The notes under the pieces were generated by a model. It was not told the origin of the DNA. It saw only the letters and a list, made by a program, of their open reading frames with translations, and ran no database searches. The position numbers and the translations under genes were made by a program. 64,000 nt of DNA from Sphagnum magellanicum (taxonomy: Eukaryota > Streptophyta > Sphagnopsida > Sphagnales > Sphagnaceae), in contig CM038915.1 in NCBI GenBank assembly GCA_021904315.1, forward strand, positions 1,426,001-1,490,000. Reading direction: 5' to 3'. Shown in pieces: positions 45,011 through 58,602 of the stretch (position 1 is its first letter; each line of letters begins with the position of its first letter).

Positions 45011-48000
45011 CATATAAGTCAATACTAGAGCAAGACTTGCTTCAAGCTCAAAAAATGGCTAATTGGGCTTAGAGAGGTCAATGTTATGTTCCATTGCCAT
45101 CCTTAGTAACTTCAGCCTTAAGCATGGTACATTTACTAGTGTTGCCCTTCATTTTAAAGCATAAGATTGCATTGTTGCACTTGACATTTTCATGTTTGAG
45201 CAATGCATAAGTTTTGGTATTTAAATGCCAACGAATGACAACTTTGTAATGCATGAAGATATGTGATCAGGTTGACATCTGGTGTGTTCTAAAGCTTTCG
45301 AGTCTGCAATTTAGGTTATGAGAGTCATTGATACAGAAAAAGGTGCCGCATGAGTGCATTTAAGCACCTACTAAACGATCATGCTTAGGCTTTATTCCTT
45401 TTCGGCTGGATGACATCACAAAAGCCATTGAGAAAAAGGATGAACTTGCTCACATTTGATAGTCACTTTTGAGTTTTAACTGTAACCATAATATAATAAA
45501 AATAATATCCATACCCTATTATATTTGGAAAAAACTTATATATATATAATTTTTTATATTCTTAATTTTATTAAATTAAAAAAATTTGAAACATTTTTTC
45601 AAAAACATTCTAGTGGCCCATTTCAAATTTATATCAAAATTTTGTTTGAGGGCTAATTGAATTGTGTGCAATATTATTGTTGGCTTTGAATTACTGTTAG
45701 TCTAGAAGCAATGTTCTTCATATACAATCACAAAAATAGATCAATGTTTTAAATTTTAAATTATTTACTCAATTTTGTTATTCATTTACATATTTCACCT
45801 TGAATATTAATACACAAGGGACTAAACAATGTAACATGATCCAATATAATAATACGCCAATAATGATTGTGAAAGCATTCCAACATTGACCATCATTTTT
45901 ACTTCATATACTTTGTACATGAATGATGATCATATATATTGCAATTAAACCCATTTTTAAAAATTGCATTTGAGTCAAAACAATCACAACATTCATGTTT
46001 CTAGTGGCATGTGACTATTCAATTGATCTAGTTAAAATTGTTGCAAGCATGACTAATTTCAAGTACTTCCAACCTTGAATCATCACATGATAAAGTGAGC
46101 AAGTAGACATAATATGTGATGTTATATTGTTTTTAATTGACTATTTGGAAAATTGCAAAAGTAATGTGATGATCATTTATATGTTTTCTGGTAATGTTGG
46201 TGATTGTTGAAATGACTTACATTGTAGTTAAGGTATGGTTTGTCACAAAAGTTTTTAAACTAGTTTGATGTCAAATTGCATTGATGCATTATCCAACAAA
46301 AACCTCTAAAGTGAATTAGCACTACATTGGGTTAGAAAAAACTTATTGAAATGGATGCCTAATTAACAAGCTTGACGTTAGAGTTATGGTGAATTCACCA
46401 ATATATAGTTTATATCATATAAAGAAAATTTTGATATGACCTTTACATATCATGCCAATTTCCTTCATTACGGAAGGTGGAAATAATTGTCACTTTGTTT
46501 TATATCCACCCAACCCTAAACAGATGTAATAGTAACTACAAAGATGGAAGACATTTTACAATTATTTGGTCAACACATCTCGTTTTGGTATCCAAGAAAA
46601 GTTCAACCATATTGTTAAAAATGGTGTAAATTCTAGATCAATATTTCAAAGAAAAGAAATTGTTTGTCCAATGTATTTTCCAAGTTTATTTCAACACAAA
46701 AAATTGAAACTAATTGTAATTAACATGATTAAGAGCCTCGTTGTTACAATTTCCTAAATGTTATTTCCTCCTGGAAATGAACTTAATTTGAATTTATCAA
46801 GAACTAAATTTTATTGTTAGTCACCAACCATAATAAGTTTTTTATTTAAAACATGTAATTTTGAATTCAATGGGGGGATTGCTTTCATTCAAGCAATTTA
46901 ATTAGTCCTAGAACATTGACCAAGGTCGTCATTTCAAATCGTTCGACCGATGTGTGTGTAGGAATTGCACAATCAAACCAACATTATTTACTATATTACT
47001 TAGATATGCATTGCTAAACAAAACACATCATCTAGCATGAGATCAATAACAATCCAATATGCACAATGACAAATCCACAAGTGATGCCCAACCTAAGAGC
47101 ATCATCATTAACAATGCCATAATGACCCATACATAGTAATTTGGAGGAAGTGCATGCCTTGAACAAGGTGAACATGAGTTTGGACTCCTAAATTTGTATA
47201 GGATATTTACAAGGCCCTTTCAAAAAGGCCAGTAAAGGAAAACTAATTTCTTTTGATTGGTTGGTCACAATAATTGGTCAATTTGGTGCCTTTGAAATAG
47301 TCCCTCAATTTATATTGTCCAATATTTCATGTTCATTAGTGACTCGATGGGGGTTGGGGAATAACTTGCACACCATTTTGGATGTTAGAGACACTAATAG
47401 AGGCCCATATATGGAGTGTGGCTAGACAAGCTCTAGCATTGACATCTTTGCCCCTTAACTAAGATTACATTACCTATGTGTTATGGGCTTTGTAGGGAAA
47501 GAATAAAATTCAGTATGTCACTATATCGGGTAATGCACATGTAAAAAATGAATCACTAAAACATTAGAATCATTAGGTAGTCACATTCTTATTGGCCTTT
47601 GATGATTTTTGGAATCAAATCTCAAAGTGGTTTTTGATTATTATCCCACACCATATTTGTAACATCTATCACCTCAAATGTGATGTAATCACTATGACTA
47701 ATGGTGGACATACCTAAAATGGAAGATATCAATTCCTGTCTAAAACCCTTGAGGGCCCAAAAGGTTTAACTAAGAGATTAGTTCCCTACCAATTTGGTAA
47801 ATACAACAGAATTAACTAAAAATAATAGCATTGGACTATGCCTAAGCCTTCCATAGCATAACATGGTCCCAAACACCATATCCCATGATAGTCCAATTTC
47901 AAATTTTAAAGTAATCTTTAAGGTCTTAAGAAATCAATATCACCCCAATGTTTTTACTTGATTACACAATGGTAACTGACGTGAGACACAAGTTCAAATT

Positions 48001-48540
48001 GGGAACTTAATTGGGCACATGATGTCCGAGCTAGGAGTGTCAAAAACTAGCCAAGCAACCGAGGATTTCTGGCAATCTGTGTTTTTCCAGAAAAAAATTG
48101 GGAAATTTTTGAAACTTGTTTTTCTATTGTAAATTCAACTAATTTTGTCAATTTTTTGGAAAAATTTCGCCTAGTTTTTTATATTGAAAAATTGAAAACC
48201 CATGTTGGCAATGTCTTCTGAGATCAATTTAATGCATAAAATTTAATGAATAAATAGGGGGGGGGGAAAATTCCCCCACCACCATCCCCCAAAACAAAAA
48301 TCTGCCCAGGATTATGGAAGTCTGGGCAGCACCAAGCCAGTGTTAAGAACACTGAAATATGTTTTCATAACATAAAAATTTAAAAATAAACACATATAAT
48401 TTGGTCACAATCACCAAGCTAATTCTGGAACATCCCCAGGATGCTGCCCACAGGATGGACATCAATCCAATTTGGGTCTTGGAATTTTGACATACCAAAC
48501 CAGGGAATGAATGATATACTAAACCAAGATTAGTGAGTTC
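45011..48540. other. AT-rich gene-free stretch
   Basis: No gene, RNA or element with clear borders is seen. The TATA-rich run near 45538-45560 is low-complexity. Confidence 0.35.
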
Positions 48541-51500
48541 TTAAGAGCATCTCCACCCACACCCCCCCTTCTTATTTGGGCCTCTACCAGTGGTTACAAA
48601 CTAAGTTGTATTCCAGTGTACAAGGAACCACCTCTTGCCTCAGTTTGGCCTTTGAGTTGATATTTCTGGTAACCACCTCAGATTAGCAGAGTCCATGATC
48701 TAGAGCTAGAATAACTGACAGTATTTTTGGGTAGCAACTTGTTTAGTAGCCACAAACCAAATTGGCTGAACCTACTTACCTTTTTAAGTCCAATTTAGAA
48801 TTACACACACTGTGCAGTATGACTGACAAAAGAAGGGCAGTTTTAGTAGTTTGTCATGCTGCCATGATCACTTCTAAATTGCAAATCCCGCCCCCCATCC
48901 ATGATTCCACCTTCATCACCTATCCTGTAAGGGGTCTTAGTTTCGCCTCACACTACCTATACATGTAACAACTTCTGTAAGAATGCAAGTATTATAGGTC
49001 AATAGTAAATACCTGTGTTGGACAGCTCTTTACTTTTATGAGGATGTAAAAGTTCAGGTGTGACCTAAAATTATGATGGGATGTAAAAGGGCGAGTGTTC
49101 AATGGATCAGTGTTGAAGAGTGACCTAATTTTCAATTGGTTATTTCATATTCATAAGGTATGAACACTATTAATTGGAGGATTTTGCTAGAGAAATGTAT
49201 CCTCTTTGAAATAGTTAGGTTTGTTTGTTTTGTTTTATATGTTGTAGCTGACGATGGCAAATGTTGCATTGAAACCATTATGGACATTTGGTTTACTATC
49301 AACTAACAAACGTGTGATGTGATTCTTATTTCTAGTGTTTTTTTCTTTTGATCGTGAATGTTCACTTTGCAAAAGGTGATGAATGCAAGAGATTGGCAAT
49401 GGTGGAAATGGGGCATGGAGATGAGATTGGAAAAGGCATCAATCAACCTCAAAAGAAAGCTAAGTAGTCGATATATTTTTGCTTGTGTGTATGGTGTGTA
49501 TCAACTACAAACAAGGGATTTTGTCCTTGTAAGAAAGTAGAGTGCAAGACACTTTCAATCTTTTCATTGTGCACATTTCAACCTACTACAAAAAAATCTA
49601 AACAATGCTGATAAATAAACAACAACTTAATGTGATGAGAACTAATGGAAAACATAAAGAAATATAGCATGGAATAAAGTCATGGTTATTTGTTGAGGAA
49701 AAAAGGGGAGTGAGGAGTCAAAGCGATGTGCATTTTTTGGTGATGTGTAAAAGCTTTATCACCAAAGCCTCAAAATAGTTTTGTTGTATTTCTTATGACT
49801 ACAAATGTGTGTTATTCAAGGGTTTGGGTTTCAACCTAGATTGATGTAGTGGGAATAAGAGGTAGTTCATATGGGTGAAACATTGTGAGGACCTCATGTA
49901 AGTTTAAGTCTAATATGTATTGATTCTAAAATTTACTAAGCTTTGGGAATTGAATTTATGAAGGAAGTTTTTGGGAAAGAAAGGGTGTTCAAAAGTTTGA
50001 ACCTATTCTATGTTTACAAAGGGATCCTCTAAGTATGATTATATGAGGGTGTTATCATTAAAATCATATTTGATATTTCATAATGTTCTAAAAGAGGTTC
50101 CAAGTGGATTTGATCCTCAAAAACTAGATCATCTTTGTATTTAATTTAGATTGTATGTTAGGATTGGAAAAAAAATGGATGTTGATAAATCAAGTGGCCT
50201 TTAGTTTAGATGTTAAATGAAACTTTTGTGTAATTTGAGTTTCTTCCCATCTAGTAAACATCTACATTCAAATTTCTAATTGTTTTCATGGTTATTAGGA
50301 CAAGTCTCCATTGTCTAATTAATTAACCTTTTCATTTTTTAGCTACATGCATTCTAGAAAATAAATTAAGACTTCACATTATTCCACAACCATTGTTTGG
50401 TATATTGTGACTCACAATAATTAGTTATGAGGACCTCCAAAATTCAATTTTTTCTTCTTTTGTGATGATCATCTTTGATTGACCCATCATAAAAAATATG
50501 TAAATCAAGTTTTGAACAATCCAAATACATTTTTTATAATCTCTTCCTTTGGGTTCCTTATCTAAATTTTAAACATGCAAGGGAATTGTAGCCAAGAGAA
50601 TGAAACCAAAGTTTTGTTGTAGTTTGTAGTTTATGAACCTAGACACAAATTTCTTGAGAAATTTCATTTGAACTTAACCTTTGATTTCCTATATACAATT
50701 GAAATTTATTCCCAACAATCAAACAAGGCTTTGAAAAATTAAAAAGTTTCATTGTTAAATGTATAATTGACATAAGCAATCATATTTGTGAACATAAAAT
50801 GGTGATTTCCTAGCCAACATGGAAATGTCGTTACTAATAAATCTAATTTTTATTGCCATTGTCTTGTGGTTTTGCAAGCATCTTCCAAGTTCCATTATCT
50901 TGTGGATTATGGTTATGCATGGAAAAATCTTAATTTTTTGTACTATATTGTGCAATCTTGATTGCATGCAATTGCAATTCATGATCAAATGGATGCATCC
51001 ATGTTTGGATGGATGGGTTCATGGATTTATGCAAATTAAATAGTTTTGTGTTGTTGGTTTCATATATCAAAGGATACTCCCTTGAGAATATTCTTGTTTG
51101 TTGGTATGTTGAATAATGTAATTCCCTCAAACATGTTTTTTTGGAACCCCAATACTTAACATAATATCATCACCATCGTGTGGTTTGGAATGTCATTAAT
51201 TGCTCCGAAAGGTAAATGCATACTATGGTGGACCAAAAAATGCACCAAGAAAGTTCATTTCTACACTATTTTTGGCATTGTCATCATCTTTTAAATGAAT
51301 TTTCCAATTACAAATTAAGTTTTTGCAAGAACTATGTGTTGTAAAAAAAATTAATGCATTATAAAACACATTCAATGAAAACACTTGAATCAAACTCAAA
51401 AAATACATATTGAAAAGCATTTGTGAATTCTAACCTTCCAAAAAAGTATTCAAATGTTCACTTTCATTAATAATGGCATCCTTAATAAGAATTTTAGTTT

Positions 51501-52854
51501 GCATTTTGATCATACAACTTGTGGCAAAGTACTATCAAAAAAATAAGTTAATAGCCCAAGATCTATGAGTCCATTTACAATTATTTAAAAACTAAATAAG
51601 GATTGTGACTAAATTTAAAACACAAGTTTTGAAATCCCCCTTTAATCAAAAAATGAAAATATGGTTTTTTTTTAATATATGTTATTTTTATGATAATATA
51701 TATTATATATGTAAGTCCCTTTTTTCAAATTTTAAAAAAAAAATCTAACTTAAAAAACATCATGTAGAATTTTTACACTATGACACACGAAAAAGGAACA
51801 TCGTAGTATGCATTTACCCCACACTACAATTTTTCTAATATTATTTGGTAGTAAAGAAGAACACACATTTATATTTTTGCCTCTTAATCACCCCATATAA
51901 GGTTGTCATTACTACCAAACTCCCTAATGGGCTTTAGATACTAATAATCAAGGGAATTTAATGAGTAATTTTGATATGATGAATTTCAAATTGTAAAGAT
52001 TGAAAGGTTTAAAAGACCTTGTTTTAAAAAATTTGCATTTTGTTCCTTAGGGGTCAAAGTTGATGTTAATCAAGAATGTTTATTTTGCTTGATTATGGTA
52101 ATTTTGGGTATAATACGGGCAAACGCTAATTAAATTTTCCCCTTCATTTTGTTGACAAGCCATGCAAACACAAGCTCCTTGATTTGATTAGTACTTTAGC
52201 ACTTTATGTTTCACGAAGCAAACCTAGATTTCATCTTCATGCCCACATAGTTGCATTCAAGGTAATTGTATCCACTGAAGTTTTAAAAATAATTCTCAAG
52301 AAGTTCCCAAATGTATTTCTTATGTTTTTAAGATTGGTATTTTTTAAACATGATAAGGAATTATGTGGAGTGATAAAAGCTTTGGTTCTAGGTCTTGTTA
52401 GGCTAGTGCATGCATTATGGGTACCAACTAATGCATAACAAATGATATTTCTATTAATTGAATGAATTGACTTACTTTGAATTTACATGTGGTTGATAAG
52501 GTTATAATTTGAGGTTTTTTATTGCAATTAAACAAGTTATTCTTTACACATCAAATTTGGGGAAAGGAAGTGAAGGAAACTAGCCCTAGCTCAATTATAT
52601 TTAATGTCACCATTTTCAACACCTTAACCCTCTTCAATTCAAGAAATTTTCATAGAGATTTATTTTTCCACAACATCAATTATACTATTGAGAACACAAA
52701 TGAATTATGTTAACCCCTAATAATGAGAAGCTAACAAAGGGAATAAAATGAGAAATTGTTACATGTTCATATCATTCCAAACTTAATAAGTAAAAATGTA
52801 ACATAAAAATATGAATAAGAATATGATTCCATTTGTCAATGAAGAAATAAAAGA
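48541..52854. other. Gene-free stretch with unassigned minus-strand reading frames
   Basis: At 48544 an AGAGCATCTCCA motif matches the terminus of the element at 17797, but no partner end was found. On the minus strand between about 50750 and 51420 there are unusually long readable stretches in shifting frames, for example NWKIHLKDDDNAK and FLGAFFGPP. I do not recognise them; they may be a decayed transposon. A tandem ATGGATG motif lies near 50990-51025. Confidence 0.35.
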
Positions 52855-52942
52855 TTTTTTTGTTCAACTTGAGTAGATGTTCAATTTGACACCTATTTGA
52901 CTATCTATCAAATTGAACATCTACTCAAGTTGAACAAAAAAA
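52855..52942. repeat. Perfect 35-bp inverted repeat (hairpin)
   Basis: The arm at 52855-52889 (seven T, then GTTCAACTTGAG, TAGATGTTC, AATTTGA) is the exact inverse of 52908-52942. The loop is 18 bases. No mismatch exists in 35 pairs. The following DNA to about 53060 consists of two loose units of about 65 bp with GACATT and TAATCAAA motifs. Perfect pairing suggests a recent origin or selection. Confidence 0.92.
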
Positions 52943-53119
52943 TGACCACCTTGGTCAAAATTGCGCATCACTTCTAATGAACTGGGACATTTAATCAAAT
53001 TGAAAAAACAAAATGACATTCTTAATCAAAATAGATAGTGGTGTTCTAATCAAATGGGACATTCTATGCTACCTAATGTGCAAAGACAACTACAAATTAG
53101 GTTAGGCAATAATCTAGGC

Positions 53120-53835
53120 CTACCTACATACCAACTCGTTTACCTACTCACTGACCTCCTACTTCCACCTACCATCCTATAAACCTACTTACTTATGCCT
53201 TCTACTTACCAGTCATTGTGCAACCTACCTATTAATTACCTAATTTTCTTACTTACCTACATAACTAATGATGTGAAATAAATAAGTGAGTTAAAAAAAA
53301 TTTGACAATTTTTGTCAACTTTCGAAAATGTAGTTTATTGATAAGGACTTGAATTATCATTAGGGAGGTGAACGGTTCAATTCCTTGTATTTGCAACCTA
53401 TACACATGTTTAAAGGGTTAAAATAGGTAGGTTAGGATGGTTAAGTAGGTTAAACTAGGTAAGGTAGGCTAAACTAGGCTACCATTTACCTACCTAAACA
53501 AAAATATTATTTTTGGTAATAATCCCACAAAAATAGGGTAAAAAGTTGACCAATCAAATGGTCCATTATCCACCAATCAAAATGATTAATCAAATAATCC
53601 AACATTCTATCAATCAAAAAGATCACACCTAGTCACACTAGATAGGTTCAAATTGACAAGATGGTCTTTCTGACATTTGCCCAAATGGGGTCCTTTTTTA
53701 TTGGATTTTTTAGTATAAAAAAATGTGAATTGTAATAATGGTGGGTGGGTAGGTGGGTGTGTGGTTGTGTAGGCGAGTAGGTAAATAGATAGGTGGGTGG
53801 GTGGATGGTAAGTAGGTAGGTAGGTTGGTAGGTGG
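53120..53835. repeat. ACCT/AGGT tetranucleotide-rich arrays in opposite orientation
   Basis: CCTAC and TACCT motifs dominate 53120-53265 on the plus strand, whereas GTAGG and GGTGGGTAGG dominate 53420-53485 and 53740-53835. The two halves are roughly complementary and could fold together. They generate spurious open frames rich in Pro, Thr and Tyr. Confidence 0.7.
53331..53400 (+). mobile_element. SINE-like tRNA head
   Basis: TAGTTTATTGATAAGG at 53331-53346 fits an A box, and GGTTCAATTCC at 53374-53384 fits a B box, at the normal spacing of about 43 bases. The rest does not fold as an intact tRNA, so a tRNA-derived SINE head is more likely than a working tRNA gene. It sits between the two opposed ACCT arrays. 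Confidence 0.42.
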
Positions 53836-53839
53836 TCAA

Positions 53840-55805
53840 CATTACCCATGTCATTACACATTAATCATTTGAAATTACCATGTCAATATTATCCATGTCA
53901 TTGCACAATAGTTATTCTTAAATCATACATCAACTGCCATGTTGTTCAAAATATAATCTTTGGATAGTCCCATTGAAAAACAATGTCATCATTGTCCACT
54001 TCATTTTAAACAATAGTTATTTTATAGTCAAATAAATGATAATTAAAAGTCTTCATTATTTTGTCCTTTGTCATTGACGTCCTATGGATGAAAAAAATAA
54101 TGAACTAATGATTTTGTTATTACCGTATGCAATATTATCATCCAATAGTAACAAAAACAACTCATGTATGATTTTATTTTTTTCACTTATGATTAAAAAG
54201 TTATATTGTATGAATATAGTCATTCATTGAGTTGTTGAAGGCTTCTAGTCATTATTTTCTTGGTTGCAAAGGACAAGATTCCTTTTAATGTACCCTAAAA
54301 CACTAGAGAAAACAAAATACATTCTTGGACGCATAAGTTCTTTCACAAACAAAATCACAAGAAAAATTGTTGAAAGAAACCAAAAGTTCAACAACCAAAT
54401 GAATTTCAAGTATTGCATTTTGCTTTGGTAAATAGAAACAAGGAAATTTCAATTCCTTCACTTGTTTTTCTAACCTAAAGAAAATAAAAGTGACTATGAA
54501 TGTTGCAATCAAAACTTGGAACAAAATGTCAAGACTTTTACGAAAGGGAAACTTGAGGAATAAAGTTTTTAAATATTGGAAAACATTGCCATTAGTGTTT
54601 GGTTTGAAGAAACTAGGATATTCTTGCACAACAAGAACAAGACACCCTCTTTCACTCTCTAGCAAGCAAGAACAAGAGCTATTTTTCCATCTTCATACAC
54701 ACAAACAACTAAACTACTCATGTGGCAAAACCTTCTTGCTTGAAAATTGTTTGAATCACTTTGAAAACAACTTCCAATTTGGAATTATTGAATGAATGGC
54801 ATTGTGAAATGAACCTCATACCCACTTCACCTATACCATCTTCAATTATGTCATTACTATAATTAAATTCAGTTTCATTTTAAATAACAATGAGAGAAAG
54901 GTTTCCACATTTTTTTCCCATAAAAAAAAATGTTATGATATTATTTGTTGAAAAGCTTGTTATTTAAGAGCAATGAATAATGTACGCAAAGCATTATTAA
55001 CATGTAGCTCTAGGTTTTGAATTATTGTTTAAATTTGCAAATAATGAATATTTTTCTAAACTTTCTTTTTTTATTAGAGGCATTTATTTCAAAGTTTATA
55101 TATTTATGAATTAAACTCAATTTCAGGGGAAAAAAAAAGGTTTCAAATTATTTGAGTTATTTTTCCCAATCCAAAGAACACATGTCAATTTGTAAATCAT
55201 TAATTTGAGCAGATTTTACTAAATCTTTTACTTTTGATTGCTTTGACAAGTTTATATATGGTATATTTTTACTTTTCAATGGATGTGTTTGGGTCCACCA
55301 AGATTTTACTACCTTCAACATTGATATGAATAACTTAGCTTATACAAGTCACATAAAGCTTTAATTATTGGTCATTAGTTTTTTGTGGATTAGTTAATTA
55401 TTATTTGCTTCCTCCGACAATAATTTTGCTATTAGTGTTATTAGTTTTAGTACTTGTGATTTCATGAATGCCATAATCACTTCCAATGTGCGTTGAGTAA
55501 TTTGAAGGGGAATACCATTGACACATTGATTTAATTTTTTAGTATGAAATTAAGTACCTAAGAATGATGTTAAGTACCATATTACAACCCCAAGGCATGG
55601 GTGCAATTGTTGCAGAAGGAGGTTGTAATGAATATTCCATTCCTAAAGGTGATATCATAGTTTTCCAAGTAAGAAAGGGTTATAGAACTTTATAGAACTT
55701 TGCTTTCATTAAGTGGTTTTTGTTGGTTATTTTATAAAGCTAGAGAATGCCAATGACCCCACTTAAATTTTTATTTTTTTTAAATCGTTGATCATGAAGG
55801 TTTGG
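53840..55805. other. AT-rich gene-free stretch
   Basis: Overlapping open frames occur on both strands at 54303-54795, but neither is recognised and neither has splice context. Confidence 0.35.
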
Positions 55806-56185
55806 AAAACAAGATGCCAAATGGAAAAAAAAAGAAAAAAGAAAAAAAAAATCAAATTTCATATTTGGGTTAAATTTGGCTTTATATTGCACACATATTA
55901 TGTAGGCACAAGAACTGTTATAATTTTTTAAACAAGAATGTCAAAATGGAAAAAAAATTATTTTAAAAACAGATTTTAGATTTAGTTCTTTTTTTTTTTT
56001 AATTTCACATATATTATATACATATGGACCATTATGAATTTTTTTTTAAAATGCCAAATTGGGAAAAATAAATTTTAAAAAACAGATGTCATATTTGGCT
56101 TATATTTTGTTTAAATTGCACATATATTGTATAGGCATAGAAATTTATGATTTTAAAGACAAGAATGTCAAAAGGGGGGGTGGGG
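55806..56185 (+). repeat. Tandem array, unit about 115 bp
   Basis: Three to four units share AATGTCAAA.TGG, a run of A, AACAGAT...ATATTTGG, TTTAAATTGCACATATATT and GTA.AGGCA...GAA. Similarity is about 70-75 percent. Confidence 0.6.
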
Positions 56186-56264
56186 ATCAGATGTCAAATT
56201 TGACCAATTTCCTTTGCCCTTTGCCCCACCTTCCCCCTCAACCTACGGGCCTTACACTATTCTT

Positions 56265-56330
56265 AAGATGAGTTTGAACTCATGACCTCTTTGGAGGGAA
56301 GAGAAGAAGCTAACTACAAAGTCACTTTAT
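56265..56330 (-). mobile_element. SINE-like tRNA head
   Basis: On the minus strand, GTGACTTTGTAGTTAGCTTC provides a plausible A box, and GGTCATGAGTTCAAACTC provides a B box, spaced as in a tRNA. Downstream on the minus strand comes CTTAAGAATAGTGTAAGGCCC, a possible body. The anticodon arm is not intact. Confidence 0.45.
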
Positions 56331-56334
56331 TACA

Positions 56335-58480
56335 AGTGTAACAATAACATCCACTTTGTTAAGATTTTGCAAGTCAATAGATTGAATGTGGATGAAAATA
56401 CTTGATGAATGTCAATGAATGTAATGGATGATAAAAGATGAAATAATACCAAACCGTGAGCCTATGTTTACCTCATGGCTCATCACCTAGCTGCACTCCT
56501 CTAGCACTTCTTAGAATTGAAGTGTAGTGCAACAGCAATGAGGCATGGGAACAGCAAAAGGTAACAAAGAGTACCTGATCACTAATCAATCAAGGATGGA
56601 CATTCAAGAGTGACTGAAATGTTAATATGCTTTCAAAAGGAAGCTAGAGGCACTGCCTGTTGGATACATGCAGCCAAACCCATTAGCAGCTGCGGGAGGA
56701 GATGTCCTTAAGATTTGTATTGGATGTGGTATTGTTGTGCATGTGAGTGTTCTATGAATAAGAGGAGCAAGTGCGTGGAGGACTATGCACAACTTCTCAG
56801 GGGACTCTTTAGATTTTGTTTTTGTGTGGGTACATTGTTTCAATTTTGATGTAGATTTGCAAGGACTATCTTTTCCCCGCTGCATGATTTTAGCAAACTA
56901 CCTAATGTCCTTAATAAACACCTCATACGGTCACTGAGAGGATGATCTTGTGAGATCAAGCCAGGGTTCCAGTGAGATGGGAAAACAATTTTGTTGTTTG
57001 TAAGTTGGGATGATGTTGTGAAGTGTGAGTGCTGCTATTGACCTTGGGGTTAGCAGTTTGTGAGACAGTTGTTTGCATTGTGGGGTTGTAACCAATTGGT
57101 GAAGTTAGACATGGGAGCCATTGTGTGCTGAGTACACGATTTTGGGTGTAGGGCCAAGAATCAGAACTAAGTAAGAAGTGTGGTATGTGTCAGAAGGGTT
57201 GATTTCATGTGCTGATGAAATTGAATGGATTATTCTTGTCAATGTCTGTGGGCTATCCATGCTGCAGCTTACTTGGGACTATGGGTTCTGTGGGATGTGA
57301 GTTTTATGTTGGGTTGTGATTGTAGTTTTGGGTGTTGAATGGTATCGGAGTTGTATTCTTGCACAGAATTGGGGATCAAGATGTTTTTGTCTAATTAGAA
57401 AATGAGTGTGGCTATGTCATACTTTCAGTATTGGAATTATATGTCTGTTGGGTATTGAAATCTACGTGGGAAAGATTTTGCTGTTGAACTGTTGTTGAGT
57501 TTGCTAGGTTGAGAGAATGAAGAACCATGAATTGGTACAAGGGAGGGAGCTGATCGAAATGAGCACACCTGAGGAATTAATTCATCTGCATAAGAAATGG
57601 TGAACCCCTGAGCTTGTATTTTGTTGCAGTAACAAAGGTATATTCTATTGCTGGGCAATCGTAGGAGTCTGCAGAGTACTTAGAACATCATAAGAACAGT
57701 GCAGATCCTCTTTTTGGTTACAAGAGATCTAAGGCATATAATTGGCATCTTGGCAGGATAGCTAGTACCTTTTGCTGAAGGCAGGATGCTTGATTGAGAG
57801 AGAGAAGGGTAATACATAGCAGCACTTTTTGAGATGCCACAGAGCATGTCGTGTTGATCCTGTGTTGATCTGAATCACTCCAATTTGGCAAACTCCAGCA
57901 TTATTCTGACATAGTTAGGTTGTATTTTTCTGCACATCTGAACCTGTCATGACTCTTGTAAGCGGTGCATGGATGGTGTCTAAATGAGACTGAGGTGTTT
58001 GGGTAAGTTGCAGAGTGATAAAGAGGTACAAGAAGTCCCCACATGCAATTGAGTTTTGATTGGGTCCAACTTGTGTGTGCACAGGATGTATGTTGTGCTA
58101 GAGTCCTAGCTGAGTGGGATTGGATGAGGGACAGAAATCTCCCCTCCACCTTTGTGTTTACAGTAGTGCGCATAGCAAAATTATGCTCAGTATGTAGGTT
58201 ACTTTTGGTTTCCCATCATACATATTGCAACTACTAGGGTATGTGTCTAAGACTTTGTGTAGACTGTCATTTCAACATAAAGGTGAATCTGCTTCATAGT
58301 CCCACTTGCAATAGAATTAGATGCAAGCATCACGAGGGGAGCAAATCACAAACTATTCCAACTCATCTTTTAAAGTAGATGAATGTTTGCCACATCCAAA
58401 ATGATGTGTAAGTTATTTCCCCATCTTTACCCATTAACATGAAATACTAGACATTGCACAATGAGGATCAGTTAAATGCT
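56335..58480. other. Mixed-composition gene-free stretch
   Basis: Less AT-rich than its surroundings, with many GT-rich segments, yet no supported gene on either strand. A GGTATCGGAG string at about 57342 recalls a retroelement primer-binding site, but no paired long terminal repeats were seen. Confidence 0.3.
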
Positions 58481-58490
58481 GCCGCATGAG

Positions 58491-58602
58491 CCAATCATTG
58501 TGATTGACCGCATGGGCCAATCATTGTGACCAGCCAACCAGAGCCAATCATATTCCTGTACTGACCTTTTGGAGAGCCTATCCCCTGTCCATATTTATAA
58601 GG
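58491..58602 (+). promoter_or_regulatory. Promoter-like module: three CCAATCAT boxes and a TATA box
   Basis: CCAATCAT occurs at 58491, 58517 and 58544, that is at 26-27 bp spacing, partly within a short tandem duplication (GCATG.GCCAATCATTGTGA). TATTTATAAGG follows at 58592-58602. The order and spacing resemble a eukaryotic core promoter with NF-Y sites. No recognisable gene follows: the open frame from 58631 opens with TTG and is unrecognised. It may be the promoter of a non-coding RNA, a lost gene or a mobile element. Confidence 0.4.

Noticed and set aside
52855-52942. MicroRNA gene
   Set aside because: A perfect 35-bp stem with no mismatches and no conserved family sequence is not enough to call a microRNA; it is reported only as an inverted repeat.
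57330-57360. Possible retroelement primer-binding site (GGTATCGGAG)
   Set aside because: It is a partial match only, and no pair of long terminal repeats or coding remnant was found around it. It is too weak to call even as a fossil.
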